64,000 nucleotides of DNA from Bacteroidota bacterium (GCA_016178785.1 JACOSO010000086.1:1-64000); one strand, 5' to 3'; numbered from the stretch's first letter, positions 35,530-45,208 are shown. Translations and numbers: made by a program. Notes: generated from the sequence alone by a model not told the origin.

Positions 35530-37368
35530 ATGACTTTAATACTATTTTATATATATAGAATAAAATACATAATAGCGTTGTTGTTATTGTTACCAACTTG
35601 TTTGCCCGCGCAAGAAGTACAAGAAATTCAAATTGCTAACGAATATTTTTCCGCTGGCGAAAAGGAGAAGGCACTTGAGGCCTATCAGGCTTTGGCAAAA
35701 AACTTTCTGAATATACCTTCCATTCATAATAATTATTTCAACTTGCTGATAAGTATGGGCAAGTTTAAGCAGGCGGAGGACTATGTAGAGAAGCTCATCA
35801 AGCGTGAAAACAAATTCGGCTATCGGCTCGACCTTGGTGTTTTATTTATGAAGCAAGGAGATCAGGCCAAAGCGGATAAGTACTTCAAGGCGCTTTTAAA
35901 GGCCAATGCAGATGATATCTATCGAATGAAAACGGCCGCAGATTACTTATCGTCTTACAATCTACTGAATTATGCAACTGAGGCGCTTCTTCAAGCTCGG
36001 GCAACGGGAGGGCCAATGCTGTACAATCTTGAGCTGGCCAATCTTTATCGACTTCAAGGTAAAAGATCAGAAATGATAAATGTGTACTTAGATTACGTTA
36101 CACAAATTCCTTCCAATATTTCTTATACGAAAAATCTCTTACAAGTACTTTTGACAAAGCCAGAGGAACTCGATGCACTTGAACGAGTTCTCTACGAACG
36201 AGTACAACAAAACCAACAGTCGGAGGTCTTTGCCGACTTGCTTATTTGGGTGAATCTTCAGCAGAAAAATTTCTATGGAGCATTTGTGCAGGCTCGCGCG
36301 TATGACAAACGATTTAGAAAAGATCAATCTAAAACATTAGAGATCGGACAGGTAGCCTTGAATAACTCAGATTACGAAAACGCGATCAAAAGTTTTTCTT
36401 TTGTGACGAAAGAATTTGCCCGTACCGAAAACTCTTTACCGGCTGAGCTGGGCATCATTAAAGCACGTGAGGCGAAAGTGAAAAAATCTTTCCCAGTCAA
36501 TCACGATTCGGTGCGATACCTGATAGGTGAATACAGACATTTTAAAAATCGAAATTTTGGAAATCCGAATTCAGATGAAGCGGATTTGAGTGCCTCAATG
36601 CTTCATGCCTATTACCTTGATGAACTTGACTCGGCAATTGCTGATTTATCAAACTTGGTATCAAGCACGAAAGTCTCCCCGCAACTGAAGGCACAGGCAA
36701 AAATTAATTTAGGTGACATCTATTTGCTGAAAGGCGAGCCCTGGGAATCCACTTTGCTTTATTCACAAGTAGAAAAATCGCAACACGAATCCCCGCTGGG
36801 CTATGAGGCAAAACTCCGCAATGCAAAGCTTTGGTACTTCAATGGCGAATTTAAATTGGCAGAAGAGCATCTGAATATTCTGAAGCAAGCCACCACCCGC
36901 GAGATAGCTAACGATGCGATGGATCTGAGTATGCGCATCAAAGAGAACACGACTTTTGACACTACAGGTGCGGCTCTGAAAGAATTTTCCCACATCGAGC
37001 TCTTGGTTTATCAAAATAAATTAGATGAAGCAGTAAAGAAGCTAAATGAATTTAAATCAGAAACATCGCCAGGCATACTCGATGATGTGTACTGGCTTGA
37101 TGCAAATTTGTTGATGAAACAGGGCAAGTTTGCTGAGTCAATTGTGCAACTTCAAAAAATTTTAGACGAATATCCCGAGGATGTTTTAGCTGACGATGCT
37201 TATTTTCTGCAAGGCGATATCCAGGAACACCAACTTAAAAACAAAGAAAAAGCGATGGATATCTATCGCGAGTTTTTGAACAAATTTCCCGGAAGTGTCT
37301 ATGCGGCTGAAGCTAGAAAGCGTTACAGGGTTTTGAGAGGAGATTTTTCGGATACACCGAATCAATAA
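35530..37368 (+). CDS. Exported tetratricopeptide-repeat protein
   Basis: A 612-residue protein with an N-terminal signal peptide (hydrophobic about 3-26, ending LPAQE) and TPR-type helical repeats throughout: NEYFSAGEKEKALEAYQALA at the start, ADKYFKALLKANADDIYR later, and a C-terminal block ADDAYFLQGDIQEHQLKNKE followed by EFLNKFPGSVYAAEARKRYR that resembles the YbgF/BamD-like tail. It is probably periplasmic and acts as a scaffold for an envelope assembly; no partner is evident. It is last in the plus-strand run and converges with the metal efflux operon. Confidence 0.85.
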   Translation: MTLILFYIYRIKYIIALLLLLPTCLPAQEVQEIQIANEYFSAGEKEKALEAYQALAKNFLNIPSIHNNYFNLLISMGKFKQAEDYVEKLIKRENKFGYRLDLGVLFMKQGDQAKADKYFKALLKANADDIYRMKTAADYLSSYNLLNYATEALLQARATGGPMLYNLELANLYRLQGKRSEMINVYLDYVTQIPSNISYTKNLLQVLLTKPEELDALERVLYERVQQNQQSEVFADLLIWVNLQQKNFYGAFVQARAYDKRFRKDQSKTLEIGQVALNNSDYENAIKSFSFVTKEFARTENSLPAELGIIKAREAKVKKSFPVNHDSVRYLIGEYRHFKNRNFGNPNSDEADLSASMLHAYYLDELDSAIADLSNLVSSTKVSPQLKAQAKINLGDIYLLKGEPWESTLLYSQVEKSQHESPLGYEAKLRNAKLWYFNGEFKLAEEHLNILKQATTREIANDAMDLSMRIKENTTFDTTGAALKEFSHIELLVYQNKLDEAVKKLNEFKSETSPGILDDVYWLDANLLMKQGKFAESIVQLQKILDEYPEDVLADDAYFLQGDIQEHQLKNKEKAMDIYREFLNKFPGSVYAAEARKRYRVLRGDFSDTPNQ

Positions 37369-37411
37369 CATTCAACCACGCTATTTTTAAACATGGTCCG
37401 GGCGTTCATCG

Positions 37412-38023
37412 TCAATGAATAAAAAATGAAAGAATCCCTGTTGCAATCAAAGTACTCCCCGTAATGATCCCCGCCTTATGCTCAAGGGTGTGCCAGTTCA
37501 ATTTATTCAATCCATGAAAAGCCACGTTCACCCAAATGATCATCCCTGAAAGAGTGATCACAGCGTAAATAGCTGACATGAACGTAGTCCACCAAATGCT
37601 TTGCATGCTGGCCGCAAGAAAATAGGCTTCAATTTCTAAACACGGAGAAAAAAACATAGCCACCGATAGCGTTATGATCATTTTCGTTTTTGAATTTTGA
37701 TGTTGTTGATCAGCTACGTGAAAATGTTTGTGTTTATGGTGTCTGTAAATAAAAATGATTCCGATCAAAATCAAGACCACCGGTGCAATGAATGGTGCGA
37801 TGGAATGAAAACTTTGAGCTAGTTCCCATCCAAAAAAAACCAAAGTCCATCCGATAATCAGCGTACTCGCAACATGACTAAACCCTGCAATTGCGGTGAT
37901 AGAGAGGATTTCTCTTAGAGTCCAATTTTCTTTTCGGCCGATGGCCAATATCGGCAACCAGTGATTCGGAATAATGGCATGCAACAAACTCAATAAAATA
38001 CTTCCAGAGACCAGTGTAATCAT
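37412..38023 (-). CDS. NicO-like membrane metal permease of the efflux operon
   Basis: A 203-residue integral membrane protein with about six hydrophobic segments. The first helix contains HAIIPNHWLP, a variant of the HX4DH motif of NicO/RcnA and UreH/HupE nickel-cobalt transporters, and a His-rich loop RHHKHKHFHV lies in the middle. Placement 30 bases after the adaptor gene of an RND metal efflux system supports a role in divalent metal export or delivery; the ion is not known. The ATG at 38023 is preferred over the TTG just before it. It is the last gene of the operon. Confidence 0.7.
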   Translation of the reverse strand: MITLVSGSILLSLLHAIIPNHWLPILAIGRKENWTLREILSITAIAGFSHVASTLIIGWTLVFFGWELAQSFHSIAPFIAPVVLILIGIIFIYRHHKHKHFHVADQQHQNSKTKMIITLSVAMFFSPCLEIEAYFLAASMQSIWWTTFMSAIYAVITLSGMIIWVNVAFHGLNKLNWHTLEHKAGIITGSTLIATGILSFFIH

Positions 38024-38053
38024 CAACTCAAATTTTGATCGGCAAGTTACGCG

Positions 38054-39205
38054 TTACTCTTCCACATTCTTCAATACATTCAGCAGTTCAAAGGCACCCC
38101 TGATTACGATTTTGGTTTTGCAACCCTCAAAGGTATTTTTCTGGTCTTCGATTTCTACAAACCCGTCACCAGATGCACCTGTTGTGACGCTCAACAATTC
38201 ATATGTATGCTTAGTTGCATCCTTTTCAACAAATACAAAATGTTTCCCCTCAAAATTGACGATCGCACTTTCGGGAAGAGCTGAGACAGAATTCGATCCT
38301 GTTTCGATTACTGCACTGAAGTAGGTATTGGGAATGAGATTAGGATCTTCTCCTTCAAGATGACAGTGGACGCGAACTGTACGCTCTGGCGTGATTTCCT
38401 TACCGATCAAAAAGACTTTGGCAATGCGTTCTTTTGTTTCATTAGTAAGTGTTATGCGGGCAAGCTGACCTATTTTTAACTTAGGAATATCCTTTTCAAA
38501 AACCTGAGCTTCGGCATGCACGTGATCTGTGTCAACGATGCGAAACATGATGTCAGTAGGATTGACATGCATCCCGAGATTGACATTCACCTGAGATACA
38601 AAACCATTAATTGGGGAAATAATGCTCATTGTATTTTTAATTTCTCCTTTCTCAATTTCGACAGGATCTATATTTATTAATTTCAATTTTGCTTTTAGCC
38701 CCTCAACCCTTGCCTTCGTTCCAAAATAATTTGATTTGGCCTGTTGAAGAGATTTAAGGGCATTCACATTTTCTTTCGATAAGTCGAGCTGGCGATTGTA
38801 CTCTTGTTCCAAAAATTCCAGCTGACTTTTGCTTTCAAGATAATCTTGTTGAAGTTGAATGTAATCGGGATGCTCAAGCACCACAACCGTTTGGCCTTTC
38901 TTTATTCTCATTCCTTGCAGCAGATCAGTTGATTTGACGAATCCACCCAACGGGGCCGACACCGAAACCAAATTTTGCGGAGGCACATCAAGTACACCAT
39001 GAACCTTGATGTTGCCACTCATGCTTCGTGTCTCAATGCTTCCTAGCTCGATTCCAATGGATTTAAATTGCTCATCGGAAAGTGTTACTTCGTTTGTCTT
39101 TGATGGTTCAGTATTTCCTGTGGAATTTGACATAGTACTTTTGTCAGACCGTGATGAGCACGCGAAAAGCGAGAAAGCAAAGCATGTTATAACTAGATAT
39201 TTCAT
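38054..39205 (-). CDS. czcB: RND efflux periplasmic adaptor (CzcB/CusB-type) lipoprotein
   Basis: A 383-residue membrane-fusion protein starting at the ATG at 39205, which begins a lipoprotein signal with lipobox LFAC (Cys16). A barrel-sandwich (VSVSAPLGGFV...GQTVVVLEHP), a helical hairpin of about 90 residues, the second half of the lipoyl domain (IISPINGFV) and C-terminal beta-barrel domains (AEAQVFEKDIPKLKIGQ) follow in order. The family bridges the inner-membrane RND pump and the outer-membrane channel. It is encoded 10 bases after czcC and just before the NicO-like permease. Confidence 0.88.
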   Translation of the reverse strand: MKYLVITCFAFSLFACSSRSDKSTMSNSTGNTEPSKTNEVTLSDEQFKSIGIELGSIETRSMSGNIKVHGVLDVPPQNLVSVSAPLGGFVKSTDLLQGMRIKKGQTVVVLEHPDYIQLQQDYLESKSQLEFLEQEYNRQLDLSKENVNALKSLQQAKSNYFGTKARVEGLKAKLKLINIDPVEIEKGEIKNTMSIISPINGFVSQVNVNLGMHVNPTDIMFRIVDTDHVHAEAQVFEKDIPKLKIGQLARITLTNETKERIAKVFLIGKEITPERTVRVHCHLEGEDPNLIPNTYFSAVIETGSNSVSALPESAIVNFEGKHFVFVEKDATKHTYELLSVTTGASGDGFVEIEDQKNTFEGCKTKIVIRGAFELLNVLKNVEE

Positions 39206-39215
39206 TTTTTTTAAT

Positions 39216-40430
39216 TCAAAATTTTCCCAATAGAAACTCAAGTTTTATTACGGACAGATCATACTGATAAATCGCCTGAAGATAGTTGCTGCGAATAGCG
39301 ATCGAATTTTTCAGCGCTTGCAAATATTCGATATAGCCGATTTGTCCACCTTGATAGGCTTTCTTGGCTTGTGACAGTAATAATCGCGCATTTTGCAACG
39401 CGCTTGTCTCGTAGTAATTAATGTTGGAAGTATTTTTATCCAATTCGCGAAGGGCTTGCTGATAATTTCCGTTCAGCATTGTTTCGAAATGTTGTGCATT
39501 TTTTCTTGAAACTTCCTCTTGAAAGGATGCAGCTCTGGCTCTCGCAAGGTTGGGTTTGATCCATAACGGAATAGCCAGGCCCAACTCAAATCCGGTGAAT
39601 TGTTTGCTCCGAGGGTAATAAATGTCTTGCCCGTTTACATTCTGTATGCCTGTCAAACTTTGAATAAATCCGCCAACGACCAGATCAGGCATAATGCGAC
39701 TTCGCTCGAATCGCTTGAATTGTTGGCTGATATTCACTTCTTGTTTCATGAGTTGCAATGAAGGGTTGCCTGACATAAACCCGGAATCCAATTCTGTTGG
39801 AAGATTGCGCTTCCCGAACTCATCCGCTGCTTCAATTGGTGCCTCGCTTTTTAGCAGCGCTTGAAGATGTGCACTTGAAATGCGCATGTCGGCCTCATTT
39901 TGTTTTACCTGGTTTTCCAAATCCATCAATTGGGTTTCGGCTGTTGTTTTTTCCAGCAAATTGCTTTCACCTGTTTTATATCGCAGCGAAGAAGCCTTAA
40001 CAAAGTCAGTATACAGACTGTCTTGTGAGAGAAGCAATTTTTTCAGCGCGTTCTGATAAAGTAATTGGTAGTAAGCCGATTTTACTTCGTGAGCCAAATT
40101 GTTTTGTTGAACAATTAAATTCTGTTGCGCACCAATCACCTGTTCTTTTCCCAATCGGATCTGATTAGATAAAGTTGTTGGGAAAGGAATACTTTGCGAA
40201 AGTATTAAGTTGTTGTCCTGATAAATGGAGTTGAACTGTCCATGCGTCCAAACCGCAGAAAGCTTACCGATATCACTTCCTGTTTTTTTAAGTTGCTTGA
40301 AATACTCGATTTGATATTCGGCCGATTTAATTCCGAGATTATTTTTCAATGCTGTTTGTACCGCCTGATCGAGCGAAAGTTTTTGAGCGTGAGCATCAGC
40401 GCAAGAAACTGCATACAAAACGAAAACCAT
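39216..40430 (-). CDS. czcC: TolC-like outer-membrane efflux channel (CzcC-type)
   Basis: The outer-membrane factor of a tripartite metal efflux pump, about 404 residues from the ATG at 40430, with two repeats of long TolC-type helices (LSLDQAVQTALKNN at the start and ALQNARLLLSQAKKAYQGGQ near the end). The start is uncertain. The frame stays open to an ATG at 40523 that overlaps czcA by 14 bases, but those extra 31 residues come mostly from a REP-like palindrome and place a non-signal stretch before the hydrophobic segment. A TTG at 40442 is a third option and would give a more basic signal-peptide n-region. The protein lies between the pump and adaptor genes. Confidence 0.85.
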   Translation of the reverse strand: MVFVLYAVSCADAHAQKLSLDQAVQTALKNNLGIKSAEYQIEYFKQLKKTGSDIGKLSAVWTHGQFNSIYQDNNLILSQSIPFPTTLSNQIRLGKEQVIGAQQNLIVQQNNLAHEVKSAYYQLLYQNALKKLLLSQDSLYTDFVKASSLRYKTGESNLLEKTTAETQLMDLENQVKQNEADMRISSAHLQALLKSEAPIEAADEFGKRNLPTELDSGFMSGNPSLQLMKQEVNISQQFKRFERSRIMPDLVVGGFIQSLTGIQNVNGQDIYYPRSKQFTGFELGLAIPLWIKPNLARARAASFQEEVSRKNAQHFETMLNGNYQQALRELDKNTSNINYYETSALQNARLLLSQAKKAYQGGQIGYIEYLQALKNSIAIRSNYLQAIYQYDLSVIKLEFLLGKF

Positions 40431-40442
40431 TTTGCCGAACAA

Positions 40443-40493
40443 TCTTTGCGCTTTTGCGCCTTCGCGGTAAAAATTAAAACCACAAAGACGCAG
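40443..40493. repeat. REP-like palindromic intergenic repeat
   Basis: An imperfect inverted repeat: TGCGCCTTCGCGGT at 40455-40468 and ACCACAAAGACGCA at 40479-40492 pair over 14 positions (11 Watson-Crick, 3 possible G-U) around a 10-base AT loop, with an adjoining CTTTGCGCTT. The sequence resembles the CGCAAAGGCGCAAAG-type repeats that are scattered between genes in many Bacteroidota. It sits between the czcA stop and the likely czcC start. Confidence 0.6.
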
Positions 40494-40509
40494 GGACCCG
40501 AGGAAATGC

Positions 40510-43500
40510 CTAAATTCTTTCATGAGAGCTATTCATTAAATTTTTTTCAAAGTAAGTATAGAGCACAGGCAGCACCACAAGCGTCAGGAGTGTGGCAGTT
40601 ATCAGCCCGCCAATCACAACGGTGGCCAAAGGGCGCTGTACTTCAGCGCCAGCAGATTGAGATAATGCCATTGGAAGAAACCCGAGCGAAGCAACCAAGG
40701 CAGTCATCAGCACAGGACGAAGACGAATGCTCGTTCCTTTCCTGACTATTTCCTCCACATCCTTTTCATCACCATCTTTTTTAAGTCGATTGAATTCAGC
40801 GATGAGAACAATTCCATTAAGGACGGCCACACCAAACAGCGCGATAAATCCAACACCTGCAGAAATGCTAAATGGCATTCCGCGTATCCACAAAGCAAAC
40901 ACCCCACCAATTGATGCGAGCGGAATGGAAGAAAAAATAAGAAGGGACTCTTTGATTGAATGAAAAGTAAAATAGAGCAAAACGAAAATGAGCAGGAGAG
41001 CAATGGGCACGGCAATCATCAATCGCTGCTTTGCTTCCTGTAGATTTTTGAAGTCGCCACCATACTTGAGAAAATAACCCGCTTCCATCTTCAATTTCTT
41101 GTTCAGTTTTTCATTCAATTCTTTTACGATGCTTTCCACATCGCGACCGCGCACGTTGAAGCCGATGGCGATCCTGCGCTTGGCATCATCGCGCTGAATT
41201 TGATTGATGCCCGACTCCAAAGTGATACTTGCAAGTTGTTCGAGGGGAATTTGTCTTCCGTCTGCTGCAGTAACAAACAATCCCTTGATGTCGTCAATGC
41301 CTCTTCGATTTTGTTGATTAAGGCGAACCACTAAATCAAACCGCCTCTCCTTTTCGTAAATCATTCCCGCTGATTCGCCTGCAAAACCTGTTCTGAGCAC
41401 CGTGTTAACTTCTTCAATACTCAAACCAAACATGGCGAGTTTGCTTCGATCAAAGCGAACGACCATTTGAGGCAGGCCACCAACTGGCTCAATGTAAATG
41501 TCTTGAGCGCCATCTACAGTTCTTGCAATTTTCCCCACCTGATCTGCATAGGAAACTAACAGATCCAGATCCTCCCCATAAATTTTTACAACGACATCCT
41601 GGCGAGCGCCCGTCATCAATTCATTGAAGCGCATTTGAATAGGCTGCTGAAATCCAAAAAGCACTCCGGGCATTGATTCATGAAGTTTTGCAGACATTTT
41701 ATCTGCAAGCTCTTCGCGTGAACCTGCGCTTGTCCACTCACTGCGGTCTTTAAGAACGATAATTAAATCACCATTTTCGATCGGCATAGGGTCAGTGGGG
41801 ATTTCAGATGTTCCGATTTTCCCAATGACGTTTTTCACTTCAGGGAAACTATTCAGGAGAATGCGTGCGCTTTTTTGCGTGGTCTCTACCATTTGAGAAA
41901 GAGAGCTGCCTGTAAGAATTTTGGTTTCCACCGCAAAATCTCCTTCATCGAGCGTAGGAATAAATTCTCCCCCTAATCCAAAAAAAACAAACAGGCTAAT
42001 TATGAAAAGGATAAAGGACGAGATGATGACTGCGATCCTTTTTTTCAAGGCAAAGGAAATAAGAGGATTATTCAACCGATAAAAGAAATTCATAATTCTG
42101 TCTGAAATGTTATTAATCCCCATTGTTCTCTTGCTCAAGAATAATGATGATACCATCGGAACGTAAGTGAGCGAGAGTATTAGCGCTCCCAGAATTGCGA
42201 ATGCCACTGTTTGTGCCATAGGCCTAAACATTTTTCCTTCAATGCCCACGAGTGTGAGAATGGGCAGATAAACAATGAGGATTATGATTTGACCGAAAGC
42301 AGCCGAATTCATCATAGAAGACGCAGCATGTTTTACTTCTTTGTCCATTTCAGCTTGCAGAATTTTTTCATTTCTATTCACCGAGGCCAAATGATGCAAC
42401 GTAGCCTCCACAATGATCACTGCGCCATCCACGATCAACCCAAAATCTATTGCTCCAAGACTCATCAAGTTGCCCGACACGCCAAATAAATTCATCAGGC
42501 TAATCGCGAATAGCATTGCCAGAGGAATAACCGATGCAACCACTAAGCCTGCGCGCAGGTTTCCCAGCATGAGCACCAAAACGAAAACAACAATAAGCGC
42601 ACCTTCGGCTAAATTTTTTGTTACTGTGCCTATCGCATTATTTACAAGTTTGGTTCTGTCAAGATAAGGCTCGATGATTATGCCCTTAGGCAAAGTCTTT
42701 TTGATCTGCTCGATTCGCTCTTTCACTTTTTCGATTACTAATGAGGAATTCGCGCCTTTTAGCATTAACACCATGGCGCCCACTTTTTCACCCTCATCAT
42801 TATAGGTCATTGCGCCATAGCGAATGGCATGACCAAACCGTACTTGTGCCACATCACGGATCAGAATTGGCAAACCCGTTGGATTATTTCTGACAACAAT
42901 TTTTTCGATGTCTTCAGCCCCCTCGGCAAGGCCCTCACTTCGAATGAAGAATGCATACGGCTTCTGATCGATGTAAGCACCTCCGGTATTTTGGTTGTTT
43001 TTTTGAAGAGCTAGAAAAATTTCGTTGACGCCAACGTTCATACTCCTTAGCTTATCCGTGTTTACGGCAATCTCATATTGCTTCAACTTGCCACCCCAAC
43101 TGCTTACCTCTGCTACTCCGGGTGTGCCTAACAACTGCCTCCGTACAATCCAGTCTTGAATGGTGCGCAACTCCATCGCATCATATTTATTTTCAAAACC
43201 CTTCTCGGGTCGGATAGTGTACTGATAGATTTCACCTAATCCGGTAGAAATAGGCGCTAGTTCAGGAATGCCAGACCCAGCAGGTATCTGAGCTTTGGCA
43301 ATGAGCAGTCGCTCACTTACTTGTTGTCTTGCCCAGTACACATCGGTTTCATCTGTGAACACAATCGTTACCACCGATAAGCCAAAGCGAGAGAATGAAC
43401 GCATCTCGGTGATGTCAGGAATGGTGGCCATGGTTTGCTCTACAGGGAAAGTAACCAGCCGCTCAATTTCATTGGCTGCAAGTGAAGGCGAAACGGTTAA

Positions 43501-43647
43501 AACCTGAACTTGATTGTTAGTAATATCAGGAACGGCATCAATCGGTAACTGAGTAAGTGAATAGCTGCCCCATACGATCAAGCTGATCGTGAGCATACCA
43601 ATGAATACTTTGTTCCTTATCGAAAAGGAAATAATGCTATCGAGCAT
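40510..43647 (-). CDS. czcA: Heavy-metal RND efflux pump (CzcA family, divalent-cation type)
   Basis: A 1045-residue inner-membrane RND transporter of normal length, with one N-terminal helix, a large periplasmic loop (SRFGLSVVTIVFTDETD...), a central bundle, a second periplasmic loop and a C-terminal bundle. In the fourth membrane helix the signature is DFGLIVDGAVIIVE near 400-414. This matches the HME1/2 pattern of Zn/Co/Cd/Ni pumps rather than the monovalent Cu/Ag pattern of CusA, so divalent cations are the likely substrates, driven by protons. It is encoded upstream of its channel and adaptor. Confidence 0.94.
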   Translation of the reverse strand: MLDSIISFSIRNKVFIGMLTISLIVWGSYSLTQLPIDAVPDITNNQVQVLTVSPSLAANEIERLVTFPVEQTMATIPDITEMRSFSRFGLSVVTIVFTDETDVYWARQQVSERLLIAKAQIPAGSGIPELAPISTGLGEIYQYTIRPEKGFENKYDAMELRTIQDWIVRRQLLGTPGVAEVSSWGGKLKQYEIAVNTDKLRSMNVGVNEIFLALQKNNQNTGGAYIDQKPYAFFIRSEGLAEGAEDIEKIVVRNNPTGLPILIRDVAQVRFGHAIRYGAMTYNDEGEKVGAMVLMLKGANSSLVIEKVKERIEQIKKTLPKGIIIEPYLDRTKLVNNAIGTVTKNLAEGALIVVFVLVLMLGNLRAGLVVASVIPLAMLFAISLMNLFGVSGNLMSLGAIDFGLIVDGAVIIVEATLHHLASVNRNEKILQAEMDKEVKHAASSMMNSAAFGQIIILIVYLPILTLVGIEGKMFRPMAQTVAFAILGALILSLTYVPMVSSLFLSKRTMGINNISDRIMNFFYRLNNPLISFALKKRIAVIISSFILFIISLFVFFGLGGEFIPTLDEGDFAVETKILTGSSLSQMVETTQKSARILLNSFPEVKNVIGKIGTSEIPTDPMPIENGDLIIVLKDRSEWTSAGSREELADKMSAKLHESMPGVLFGFQQPIQMRFNELMTGARQDVVVKIYGEDLDLLVSYADQVGKIARTVDGAQDIYIEPVGGLPQMVVRFDRSKLAMFGLSIEEVNTVLRTGFAGESAGMIYEKERRFDLVVRLNQQNRRGIDDIKGLFVTAADGRQIPLEQLASITLESGINQIQRDDAKRRIAIGFNVRGRDVESIVKELNEKLNKKLKMEAGYFLKYGGDFKNLQEAKQRLMIAVPIALLLIFVLLYFTFHSIKESLLIFSSIPLASIGGVFALWIRGMPFSISAGVGFIALFGVAVLNGIVLIAEFNRLKKDGDEKDVEEIVRKGTSIRLRPVLMTALVASLGFLPMALSQSAGAEVQRPLATVVIGGLITATLLTLVVLPVLYTYFEKNLMNSSHERI

Positions 43648-43679
43648 GAAATAAAAAATAAAATGAAAAATGGAAGATG

Positions 43680-43695
43680 ATCAGGCGAACCTGAT
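43680..43695. other. Short intercistronic hairpin
   Basis: ATCAGG, loop CGAA, CCTGAT: a perfect 6-base-pair stem with a tetraloop between the small secreted-protein gene and czcA. There is no T run in the direction of the operon, so it is more likely an RNA-stability or processing element than a terminator. The stem is short and could be chance. Confidence 0.3.
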
Positions 43696-43712
43696 TTAAA
43701 AAAGTCGAATCC

Positions 43713-44093
43713 TTAAGCGATTCGGGGGGGCTGGAAAATATCGCTAAGGTGTGATGCGATAAAAGTTTCGTTGTACGAAGAAATGTGCGATACTTCTGAG
43801 ATCAACACGATCTCATTCAGGATTATTCTGTGAATAGGAACAGCCAGCGTAGTTGCGCTGAATGAATGAGCGGGATCTTTAAATGGAAGTCGATTATCAT
43901 CGGCATCGTGAGAAGCACTGGTATTGTAATGCATCACCAAAAATTCCCAAAAGGAAATATCGCCAACCAATTTTTTGTGTTCAGTGAAGTGTTCAATGAG
44001 CAAAGGCAAACGCAACACCTCGTGCAACTCGGTGTTGGAGTTGATGTAAAGGACGAGAAGGGATATAGCCAAAATGCGTTTCACGAGATTCAA
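43713..44093 (-). CDS. Small secreted protein at the head of the czc operon
   Basis: A 126-residue protein with an N-terminal signal or anchor segment (about residues 5-18). The blocks SNTELHEVLRLPLLIEHFTEHK and WEFLVMHY, then DADDNRLPF, and the C-terminal IFQPPRIA are features I recall from small proteins encoded beside CzcA-type pumps in Bacteroidota. Several His and Asp residues could bind metal, suggesting a periplasmic metal sensor or accessory, but this is inference. It precedes czcA by 65 bases and follows the radical SAM gene by 36, all on the minus strand. Confidence 0.7.
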   Translation of the reverse strand: MNLVKRILAISLLVLYINSNTELHEVLRLPLLIEHFTEHKKLVGDISFWEFLVMHYNTSASHDADDNRLPFKDPAHSFSATTLAVPIHRIILNEIVLISEVSHISSYNETFIASHLSDIFQPPRIA

Positions 44094-44129
44094 GCTAACG
44101 TAAAGTTATGGAAAAAAGTTTGACACGGA

Positions 44130-45182
44130 CTAAAACAACTGATAGCTCCCCCCTTTTCGGAACCTGGTCAAATCATAAGGCGGCATTTCTCTTCCCGCAA
44201 AATATTTTTTCTTAGATGCACGAAAGAGTTGATGAATGGCATCAGCAATGTTTCCGTCTCCTCGCATTCGCCTGCCAAATTGAGAATCGTTTACATTGCC
44301 TCCGTGCATCGAACAGATTTGATTCCATACTTTATCGAATCGGTCAGGAAAATTTTTGCGGAGCCAGTCTTCAAAGATTTTGCCGATCGATCCATTCAAG
44401 CGAACGATGGTCATACCGGCTGTTCTCGCACCGTGATCGGCTGCGGCTTTGAGGATGTCAGGAATTTCGTGATGATTTAGTCCCGGAATAATTGGAGCGT
44501 TCATTATGCCAACCGGAATATTTGCCTTCGATAATTCTTCTACCGTTTTTAACCGCTTGATTGAGCTTGCGGTGCGTGGCTCCATCTGTCTGCGTAATTC
44601 TTCATTAAGAGTTGTAATTGAAATCATCACATGTACAAGCCTGTCTTTTGCCAAATCTTGAAGAAGATCGATGTCGCGGGTAATGAGACTATTCTTGCTG
44701 ATCAATCCTACAGGATGCCGATACTTCACAAGCACTTGTAATATTTGTCTTGTGATCTCTAATTTTCTTTCTTGAGGTTGATAACAATCGGTATTGCCAC
44801 TCAGCATAATGGGTGCCGCATTCCAATTTTTATTTAGCAATTGTTGCTCTAAAACCTGGGGTGCATTTTTCTTTACGATAATCTTACTTTCGAAGTCCAA
44901 CCCTGCACTAAAACCATAATACTCGTGAGTGTTTCTTGCATAGCAATAGATGCATCCATGTTCACATCCCTGATATGGATTCATCGAATACATTCCCGCC
45001 AAATCAGGGCTTTCAATTTTGTTGATGATCTTTTTCGGATTTTCGAAGAAAATTTGGGTGTGAGGATTTTCAAGCAATGGCTCATCAAGACCTTCGATAT
45101 GCTGAGCTACGTATTCGGCCTGAAGAAACTTGTTCCCTGTTTTTATCTGGGCGCCACGGCCCTTGAAATAAGAATTATCCAC
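44130..45182 (-). CDS. PA0069-family radical SAM protein
   Basis: A radical SAM protein of about 350 residues. The cluster-binding cysteines are C72, C76 and C79 in CEHGCIYCYAR, following SMNPYQGC, as in the PA0069/SplB-like (Rv2578c) group. The N-terminal NSYFKGRGAQIKTGNKF and the C-terminal FGRRMRGDGNIADAIHQLF are typical. Function of the family is unknown. A GTG at 45182 gives the expected beginning; reading further upstream to 45233 would add a hydrophobic extension and overlap the divergent gene that starts at 45209. Confidence 0.88.
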   Translation of the reverse strand: MDNSYFKGRGAQIKTGNKFLQAEYVAQHIEGLDEPLLENPHTQIFFENPKKIINKIESPDLAGMYSMNPYQGCEHGCIYCYARNTHEYYGFSAGLDFESKIIVKKNAPQVLEQQLLNKNWNAAPIMLSGNTDCYQPQERKLEITRQILQVLVKYRHPVGLISKNSLITRDIDLLQDLAKDRLVHVMISITTLNEELRRQMEPRTASSIKRLKTVEELSKANIPVGIMNAPIIPGLNHHEIPDILKAAADHGARTAGMTIVRLNGSIGKIFEDWLRKNFPDRFDKVWNQICSMHGGNVNDSQFGRRMRGDGNIADAIHQLFRASKKKYFAGREMPPYDLTRFRKGGSYQLF

Positions 45183-45208
45183 ATACAATATTACTAAATA
45201 AATTAGTA

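Noticed and set aside
45175-45183. Perfect DnaA box TTATCCACA
   Set aside because: A single 9-base match on either strand is expected by chance about once per 130 kb of sequence, roughly 0.5 in this window, and it falls at the start codon of the radical SAM gene without neighbouring boxes.
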